Positions 1 to 5,918 of a DNA stretch of 10,692 nt are shown piece after piece. The notes below the pieces were generated by a model. It saw only the letters and a program-made list of their open reading frames with translations, ran no database searches and was not told the origin of the DNA. Source of the stretch: Methanosarcinaceae archaeon. Its GTDB lineage: Archaea; Halobacteriota; Methanosarcinia; Methanosarcinales; Methanosarcinaceae. The position numbers were made by a program, and so were the translations under genes. How positions within the stretch are numbered: the first letter of the stretch is position 1; the number at the start of each line of letters is the position of its first letter. The stretch is taken from NCBI GenBank assembly GCA_028690255.1, contig JAQVBP010000002.1, positions 1-10,692 of the forward strand, given 5' to 3'.

Positions 1-3000
1 GTAACAGTGTTACAAACAATACTTACAGGGGTATTTCATTATCCGGTTCCGACTACACGCTGAACAATAACAATGTTACTGATAATTATTATGGTATTTA
101 TTTGTACAATTCCAACAACAGCGCATTAAATGGCAACAATGTTACGGATAATTATTATGGTATTTATTTGTACAATTCCAACAACAGCGCATTGATTGAT
201 AGCAGTGTTACAGGCAATGATATTTATGGTATTTATTTGTACAATTCCAGCAACAACACATTGACCTGTAACAACGTTGAAGACAATGATGATTACGGTA
301 TCTGTCTGGACAATTCCAACAACAACATATTGACCGACAACAATGTTACAGACAATGTTGATAATGGAGTCTTGCTATCCGGTTCCAACAACAACATATT
401 GACCGACAACAGTGTTACAAACAATGTTGATGACGGAGTCTTGCTATCCGGTTCCAGCAACAACACATTGACCTGTAACAACGTTGAAGACAATGATGAT
501 TACGGTATCTGTCTGGACAATTCCAACAATAACACACTGAATGATAATATAATCTCTAACAATTCCGATATTGGCTTATATATGGAAACTTCCAGGTACA
601 ATAATCTGGAAAATAACCTGATGAATAACAATTCTTATAATTTCGGTGTTGAAGAGGACTATTGTGGATTAAATATTGAAGACGCTTTTGCAAACAACAT
701 CAGCATCACCAATCTGGTTGACGGGAAACCTGTTTATTACCTTGTAGGAAACACTTCCGGGATTGAAATTAATTCATCCTCGAATGCTGGAGTTGTTTAC
801 CTCATAAATTGTGAAAATGTTCTGGTGGAAGGCCTGCACCTGGAAAATAATAACCACGGCCTCTTAGTCTATAATTCCACGGACATTCTGGTTTTTGAAA
901 ATAATGCCTCTAATAACATATACGGTATGATTTTGAGTAGTTCCGGAGGCAATACTCTCAGTAAAAACACTGTTCTTGGTAACATTAAATCAGGCATTCT
1001 TATCGTGAATTCTGAGGACAGCATTTTGACCGGAAATATTGCTTCGGCAAATGGCAGAGAGGCCTCCCTTGTAAGTGCTTCCGCTGAAAAAGTCCTGGTC
1101 ACAGAGAACGGTTCCGAAGAGCTGTCATTGGATAGCGAGCTGATCTATTCGGATGGTAAAAAAGCCCCTGTAGGAGCGAGCGCCTCATATCATATACCGG
1201 CAGGAATCGGGCTGATAAATTCTCCTGCCTGCATTCTGACCGAAAATGTGGCCCGGAATTACAATTACGGTATCTATTTGAAGACATCCCGCGACAGCAA
1301 CCTGATGAATAACACGGCTCAGAACAATAACTATTATGGAATTTTCCTGATGGAGTCCAGCAACAGCAACCTGACTGAAAATATAGCCCGGAACAACAGT
1401 TATTCTGGAATCTGTCAGGTAATGTCCGGTAGCAGTTCCCTGACCGGGAACATAGCCCTGAACAACAGTAAAGGTATCTATCTGGATTCTTCAAGCGGCA
1501 GTACCCTAACCGAAAACATAGTCCGTAACAACAGTTATGGAATCTATCTGAAAATGTCCGACAACAGCAATCTGACCGGAAACGCAGCCCTGAAAAACGA
1601 TTACGGCATATATACAGAGTATTCCAATTACTGCAACCTGACCGAAAACAACGGGTCAAATAATGAAATCTGCGGATTTTCTCTCAGGCGTTCCTATTAT
1701 TGCAACCTGGCCGAAAACAATGGGTCAAATAATGAGGAATGTGGGATTTGTCTTCAGGAATCTGAGTACTGTAACCTGACTGAAAATAATGCTCTGAACA
1801 ACATTTATGTCGACGATCCTGAATATTTCCATATATCTGTTGAAAATTCCGGCATCTATCTTGAGAATTCAAATTACTGCAACCTGATCGAAAACAATGC
1901 CCGTAACAATAGTTATGGAATCTGTTTATTCATGTCTGGGGGCAGTATCCTGACCGGAAACACGGTTTCTTCCAACAAAAACCCTTCCATTCCCATAAGG
2001 GGTCTGGAAGTGGACCCGGCTGGAATTTTTCTTCTTGGTTCCATCTACAACCAGTTGATAAACAACGAGGCATCGAATAATTGTGTAGGTATAAATTTAT
2101 TCTATTCAAGTAAAATTACCCTTAGTGAGAACGTCATTCTGGCAAACGATTTGTCTGGCGTTCTTTTGAAAGATTCCGGAGACAATGAGCTTTTCAACAA
2201 TAAGTTCAACAATCGGAACAATACTATTTTTGAAGGTAGGACTGTGGGAATAATCTGGAACACAACGAAAACCACAGGCACAAACATTGTCGACGGCCCC
2301 TGTCTTGGCGGAAACTACTGGGGCACGCCCAACGGGACCGGCTGGAGCCAGAACTGCACGGATGTTGACGGAGACGGCTTCTGTGATACCCCCTATAATA
2401 TCACGGACACCTTCACGGACTACCTGCCCCTGAAAGAAATCCCCGGGTCAGATAATGAAAATGAGAGTGGAAGTTCTGGTGGAAGCAGCCATACCCCCCA
2501 CTATATCCCGGTTTCTTCCAAATCCGCAGGGGTTCAGACGGTTGAGGATGGCCAGCAGAAAGCCAGAGCAGGCCAGGAAACACACATCGATTTGAAAGGG
2601 GCGGATTCGGGAGTTCTGGGCGTCAGCTTCACATCAGAGAAATATTCCGGAATAGTGGTGGCAATGGTTGAGGTGCTTGACGAAAAAGCCGCAGTAAGTG
2701 AAATAGAGGACGAAATAAGAGAAGTCGGAGAAGAAATTGATGCTTCGGGTTCTGCAAAAATCCCGAAGGGTATCATTCTTCGGTACATGAATATCAAGGT
2801 TGGAAACGAGCGCTTTGAAAATTCTGAGAACCTTGATAGAGGGGTCGTTACATTCAAGGTCCCGAAAACCTGGATCAAAGAAAACAGGATTGACGAAAGC
2901 ACAATCGCCCTGAACAGATTCCATGATGGAAAATGGAATCGACTTTCCTCCGAAAAGACCGGAGAAGACGAGGAGTTCGTTTACTTCAAGGCTGAAACCC

Positions 3001-3215
3001 CTGGTTTTTCACTCTACTCGATTACGGGGGATAATCTCAGAACCGAAGTTTCGAATATATCCGAAAATACGGAAAAAAGTTCTGCTCCTGCTCCCGAAAC
3101 CCGGACAGAAGACAAGCAGGAAACCCCAAAATCAGCCCCGGGCTTTGGAGTACTTCTTGCAGGAATCGGTCTATTGCTGTCAGTCATGTCTGTGAGGAAA
3201 AACAGGCCTGAATGA
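1..3215 (+). CDS. NosD-like parallel beta-helix surface protein with PGF-pre-PGF domain and PGF-CTERM anchor (5' partial)
   Basis: The frame is open from base 3, so the gene starts left of the window; the TTG at 102 is only the first possible internal start. Up to about 2240 it consists of roughly 22-23-residue Asn-rich repeats of the form NNVTDNxxGIYLxNSxNNxL, typical of PbH1/NosD right-handed beta-helices. A NosD-like segment (GKPVYYLVG, then SNAGVVYLINCENVLVEGL) lies near 720-840. A terminal cap with GGNYWG and a DVDGDGFCD calcium-loop-like motif (2361-2387) follows. After a Ser/Gly linker (about 2455-2505) comes a PGF-pre-PGF domain ending in TPGFSLYSITG (PGF codons 3000-3008). The tail has APGF (PGF codons 3138-3146), a hydrophobic helix and a basic end, the archaeosortase PGF-CTERM signature. 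By family knowledge the protein is exported, cleaved and lipid-anchored in the envelope. Many N-x-S/T sequons suggest glycosylation. The ligand is unknown; adhesion or carbohydrate binding is possible. Confidence 0.9.
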   Translation, partial: NSVTNNTYRGISLSGSDYTLNNNNVTDNYYGIYLYNSNNSALNGNNVTDNYYGIYLYNSNNSALIDSSVTGNDIYGIYLYNSSNNTLTCNNVEDNDDYGICLDNSNNNILTDNNVTDNVDNGVLLSGSNNNILTDNSVTNNVDDGVLLSGSSNNTLTCNNVEDNDDYGICLDNSNNNTLNDNIISNNSDIGLYMETSRYNNLENNLMNNNSYNFGVEEDYCGLNIEDAFANNISITNLVDGKPVYYLVGNTSGIEINSSSNAGVVYLINCENVLVEGLHLENNNHGLLVYNSTDILVFENNASNNIYGMILSSSGGNTLSKNTVLGNIKSGILIVNSEDSILTGNIASANGREASLVSASAEKVLVTENGSEELSLDSELIYSDGKKAPVGASASYHIPAGIGLINSPACILTENVARNYNYGIYLKTSRDSNLMNNTAQNNNYYGIFLMESSNSNLTENIARNNSYSGICQVMSGSSSLTGNIALNNSKGIYLDSSSGSTLTENIVRNNSYGIYLKMSDNSNLTGNAALKNDYGIYTEYSNYCNLTENNGSNNEICGFSLRRSYYCNLAENNGSNNEECGICLQESEYCNLTENNALNNIYVDDPEYFHISVENSGIYLENSNYCNLIENNARNNSYGICLFMSGGSILTGNTVSSNKNPSIPIRGLEVDPAGIFLLGSIYNQLINNEASNNCVGINLFYSSKITLSENVILANDLSGVLLKDSGDNELFNNKFNNRNNTIFEGRTVGIIWNTTKTTGTNIVDGPCLGGNYWGTPNGTGWSQNCTDVDGDGFCDTPYNITDTFTDYLPLKEIPGSDNENESGSSGGSSHTPHYIPVSSKSAGVQTVEDGQQKARAGQETHIDLKGADSGVLGVSFTSEKYSGIVVAMVEVLDEKAAVSEIEDEIREVGEEIDASGSAKIPKGIILRYMNIKVGNERFENSENLDRGVVTFKVPKTWIKENRIDESTIALNRFHDGKWNRLSSEKTGEDEEFVYFKAETPGFSLYSITGDNLRTEVSNISENTEKSSAPAPETRTEDKQETPKSAPGFGVLLAGIGLLLSVMSVRKNRPE
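68..540 (+). repeat. Near-identical in-frame tandem repeats in the beta-helix gene
   Basis: Coding repeats with periods of 66-69 bases. A perfect 78-base direct repeat lies at 245-322 and 452-529, offset 207 bases (three 23-residue coils). A second pair, offset 69 bases, covers roughly 320-383 and 389-452. The 66-base unit at 75-140 is almost identical to the next one starting at 141. Repeats beyond about 560 are far more diverged, so this end of the gene seems to have expanded recently. Confidence 0.85.
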
Positions 3216-3260
3216 TGGCTACAATCTACAAAAAAGAGTGAATATGAAACGTGGTTGAAT

Positions 3261-3310
3261 AAATGAGAAGACAATAGACGTCTTCTTCTCATTTGTTTTC
3301 TTTTTTATTT
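3261..3310 (+). terminator. Hairpin and T-rich terminator after the surface protein gene
   Basis: An 11-bp perfect stem (AAATGAGAAGA at 3261-3271 with TCTTCTCATTT at 3284-3294) is followed directly by the T-rich run 3295-3310. A shorter alternative register (AGAAGAC/GTCTTCT, 3266-3286) exists. It lies 45 bases after the stop codon and separates the surface protein gene from the hydrolase. Confidence 0.7.
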
Positions 3311-3390
3311 CCCTTAAAAGGAGTGCAGGGTGCGCAAAAAACTACATCGGTCGAACAATGCCCGAATTATATGAGTCAGGAAAGATTCTC

Positions 3391-4880
3391 ATGAATGGTA
3401 AACTCCTAATTTTTTTGTTGCCCTGGTTACGATTATCTCCGGTTCAGGCGGCTGTATCTCACCCCCGGTAAATACACCTGATGAAGCCATAGAGGGGCTC
3501 TGGCTTGGAAACCTGGAGTTTGAGGGCGGAACGGAATTAAGAATTCTGTTCAATATTTCCGTAAATCCCGGAGGGGTCCTGAAAGCCACAATGGACAGCC
3601 CTGCCCAAAGAGTAAGCTGCATACCCGTTGAAAATATTGATTACGGGGATGGAAAGCTGCTTCTTGAAATGTCATCCATAATGGGGAGGTTTGAAGGAAT
3701 GCTCAAGGAGGACGGGGAGACCCTCGAAGGCGAATGGAGACAACGAGGCAGGATTATTCCAATCGTGTTAAAGCGGGTTGACGAAGTCCCTGTTCTGCGC
3801 AGGCCTCAGGATCCTGTAAGACCTTATCCTTACGACGAGGAAGAAGTTGTTTATGAAAATAAGGAGGCCGGGATCCGGCTGGCCGGAACGTTAACCCTTC
3901 CCCGGACAGAAGGGCCTTTTCCGGCCGTGTTGCTCATAACCGGGGCCTACGAGCAAAATCGGAATGAAGAGTTTTTCGGGCACCGGCCTTTCCTTGTACT
4001 TTCGGATTATCTGACGCGGCGGGGGATTGCAGTCCTCCGGGTAGATGACCGGGGCGTGGGAGGTTCAGGCGGGAACTTTTCCCGGGCCACTATAGAAGAT
4101 TTCGCAGGGGACGTACTTGCAGGGCTTGAGTACCTGAAAAGCCGCAAAGAAATTGACCCGGGCCGGACCGGGCTGATCGGGCACAGTCAGGGAGGAGAAA
4201 TTGCCCCGATGGTTGCAGGCGGGGCTCCGGGGCTTGCATTCATCGTGCTGATGGCAGGCCCGGGCCAGAACGGAGATGAATTATCTTTGTCACAGAACAG
4301 GTTGAGGATGGCAGCTGACGGGGTACCCGAAGAACTAATCGACAAAAACGTCGTCATTCTGAAAAAAGTTTTCACCGTTTTTAAAGAGGAAGGGAATGAC
4401 ACAATCGCCGGGGAAAAAATACGAACGCTTTTATCGGATTTTCATACGAACCTGAGCGAAGAAGAAAAACAGTATCTCATGAACCCTGAAATTCCTCTTA
4501 GTGCTAAGGTGGAAACCGAAGTCCGGAGTTATTTTACATCGCCCTGGAAACGCAACCTCCTGGCCTACGACCCCAAACCGGCATTGATGAAGGTGAAATG
4601 TCCGGTCCTGGCGATAAATGGGGAAAAAGACGTTCAGGTGCCTCCTGAAGAAAATCTCCGGGCCATTGAAAAAGCTCTCGAAGCAGGAGGTAACAGGGAT
4701 TATACCATCAAAGAGTTGCCCGGGCTCAACCACTTATTCCAGACCGCTCAAACCGGGTCTATCTCCGAATACGCAATAATAGAAGAAACAATATCCCCGG
4801 TTGCCCTGAAACTTATGGGAGACTGGATTTCGGAACACACCCGGGAAATGGAAAAGAGTGAGAGTAAAGTTCGGATTTAA
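3391..4880 (+). CDS. Alpha/beta hydrolase, probable exported lipoprotein, with an apparent frameshift near the N-terminus
   Basis: The uninterrupted ATG frame is 3591-4880 (429 residues), but the same frame is open back to 3402 without an ATG, GTG or TTG. The ATG at 3391 (AGGA upstream) begins MNGKLLIF in another frame. One extra T in the T7 tract at 3410-3416 (or two fewer) would join them and give a signal peptide ending SGSGGC, a lipobox-like sequence, in a protein of about 496 residues. ATG 3358, in frame with 3391, is an alternative start. An N-terminal beta-rich segment (LLLEMSS...LEGEWRQRG) precedes the hydrolase core. Numbered from ATG 3591, visible catalytic features are GHSQGG (Ser199), NGEKD (Asp347) and GLNH (His381), with DDRGVGGSGG before them. 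The family is a serine esterase/peptidase-like hydrolase; the substrate is unknown. It may be frameshifted, recoded or a sequencing artefact. Confidence 0.8.
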
Positions 4881-4904
4881 ATTTAGGGGGTGAAATTTGA
4901 GTGA

Positions 4905-5132
4905 ATGTTCGGGTGGTGGTGGTCCTGTATTACTATGCAGGGTAATTTTCCTCTGTTATTTATGGCTGAAAACCTCTTACAATCCTCTTTTTCCAGGGTT
5001 TTCAGGGCCGTTTTTTATTATTTCTTCTCAAAACTGGGAGATCGTGACGATTTTGTTGACTGGTATGCTTCGGAGAAGGGGCTTTGCATCCTGAGTAAAA
5101 AATTAAATATTTTGTCAGGAATCCGCCTGTGA
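4905..5132 (+). CDS. Doubtful small hypothetical ORF (75 residues) just after the hydrolase
   Basis: I do not recognise this product. It starts at ATG 4905 with MFGWWWSC and ends with a more ordinary, charged stretch (KLGDRDDFVDWYASEKG). A Shine-Dalgarno-like AGGGGGTGA lies at 4885-4893, only a few bases after the hydrolase stop, which would suit translational coupling. The same sequence could instead serve TTG 4897 (65 hydrophobic residues, another frame) or GTG 4901 (14 residues). The stop falls inside a weak hairpin followed by T8. These surroundings favour a real transcript end, but the protein is unsupported and could be a decayed remnant. Confidence 0.25.
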   Translation: MFGWWWSCITMQGNFPLLFMAENLLQSSFSRVFRAVFYYFFSKLGDRDDFVDWYASEKGLCILSKKLNILSGIRL

Positions 5133-5144
5133 CTGATTTTTTTT
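5114..5144 (+). terminator. Possible terminator after the hydrolase region
   Basis: GTCAGG (5114-5119) can pair with CCTG/AC (5126-5133, 2-base bulge), and a T8 run follows at 5137-5144. The stem is short and bulged, so the T tract is the stronger part of the signal. Confidence 0.3.
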
Positions 5145-5397
5145 GATAGCACAAAGAAAAAACCGAGTTCAAAGAAACCTTGCTACTGATTCTGAAATCT
5201 TCATTTTCTCTCAAAAACGGCGGTAAAAAAGTACACATCCGTTTCGTATCATTCTTTAAAACGTTCAAAATTCCGGTTTTCTATACTCTGTAATCAATTC
5301 TGTCCGGCTGGAATGAACCTCTTTCGAACCATCTCACAAATCCGGGCCAGGCGTATGAAGAAGATTCAGGAAAAACACAGATTTTAACTACAGCGTT
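5145..5397. other. Intergenic stretch with no recognisable gene
   Basis: I see no coding pattern, RNA gene or strong repeat here. The only short reading frame noticed is ATG 5357 with about ten codons, too short to support. Confidence 0.5.
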
Positions 5398-5522
5398 CTT
5401 TCTTTATTTTTTAAATATTAAATAATATATCTATAAAGTTTATATATATGAAGTATATATTAAACAGCATCTCTATAAAAAATTATATATATATATTGGA
5501 TAAATATAAATATTACTTTTAA
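5398..5522. other. Very AT-rich intergenic block
   Basis: About 125 bases are almost entirely A and T, with two copies of a TCTATAAA..TTATATATAT pattern at about 5430-5449 and 5472-5492. It contains many possible TATA boxes, so no single promoter can be chosen. It lies upstream of the remnant element and the kinase gene. Confidence 0.6.
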
Positions 5523-5541
5523 GTTACTGACTAATATCATA

Positions 5542-5871
5542 GAGAGTGTCAGAAAAGTCCATAATTGCCATAATTTTGGCATATTTAAATGTTGACAATA
5601 AATTCTAAAAGGCTGATAATCCATTAAAAGTTCTGAGAGATAGGGGCGGTGTGCTACATATAACAGGCATATCCAACATTGGCGAGGGGAAATAGTTTCA
5701 AAAACTGCGTTACCTGCTGCGTACTTGTTTCAAAAGCAGAGTGGAGAAATCCAAACGTGGAACGGAATACCCGAAAGTTGACGGCATTCCTCCCACGACT
5801 AAAGTCGCAGGCATCCTGCTTGAAGGATCGTGAATATAATTGTAAACTTCCATTTTTTTTTCGACACTCTC
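5542..5871. mobile_element. Degenerate mobile-element remnant with short terminal inverted repeats
   Basis: A 9-base inverted repeat, GAGAGTGTC at 5542-5550 and GACACTCTC at 5863-5871, brackets about 330 bases without a good gene. The A-rich bases inside the left copy and the T9 inside the right copy extend the similarity loosely. I see no clear target-site duplication. Inside, a GGCATTCCTCCCACGAC-like segment forms an imperfect hairpin at 5792-5811 and is followed by GGCATCCTGC, resembling the right ends of IS200/IS605 (IS1341-type TnpB) elements. It may be a MITE, a decayed IS end, or one nested in the other. Confidence 0.45.
5792..5811 (+). repeat. Imperfect hairpin like an IS200/IS605 right end
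   Basis: CGAC (5796-5799) pairs with GTCG (5804-5807) around a TAAA loop. CC (5792-5793) pairs with GG (5810-5811), leaving two internal mismatches. Partial direct repeats GGCATTCCT (5783-5791) and GGCATCCTG (5810-5818) flank or overlap the hairpin. The assignment rests on recalled resemblance to IS605-group ends. Confidence 0.4.
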
Positions 5872-5895
5872 CCCGTATACATAATTAAACATTCA

Positions 5896-5907
5896 ATATT
5901 TATATGC
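5896..5907 (+). promoter_or_regulatory. TATA-like box upstream of the sensor kinase
   Basis: TATTTATATG lies about 13-22 bases before ATG 5919, and no Shine-Dalgarno sequence is visible. If this box is used, transcription would start near the start codon and the mRNA would be leaderless or nearly so. Other TATA-like sequences upstream could give a longer leader. Confidence 0.35.
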
Positions 5908-5918
5908 ATGGTGTATAA

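Noticed and set aside
1..540. Regularly spaced repeats resembling a CRISPR array
   Set aside because: The period is 66-69 bases, always a multiple of three, the repeats are translated in one open frame, and there are no unique spacers between identical repeats. They are beta-helix coils.
1099..1659. Long open frame on the minus strand inside the surface protein gene
   Set aside because: Its product is a Cys/Arg/Ser-rich repetitive sequence, produced by reading the Asn-rich coils backwards; it has no recognisable domain.
5398..5522. AT-rich block as a replication origin
   Set aside because: No Orc1/Cdc6 gene, origin-recognition-box-like repeats or G-rich inverted motifs are visible; high A/T alone is common between methanogen genes.
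5679..5888. 69-codon plus-strand frame within the remnant element
   Set aside because: It crosses the IS605-like hairpin and the T9 tract, and the product resembles a translated element end, not a TnpB C-terminus or another protein.
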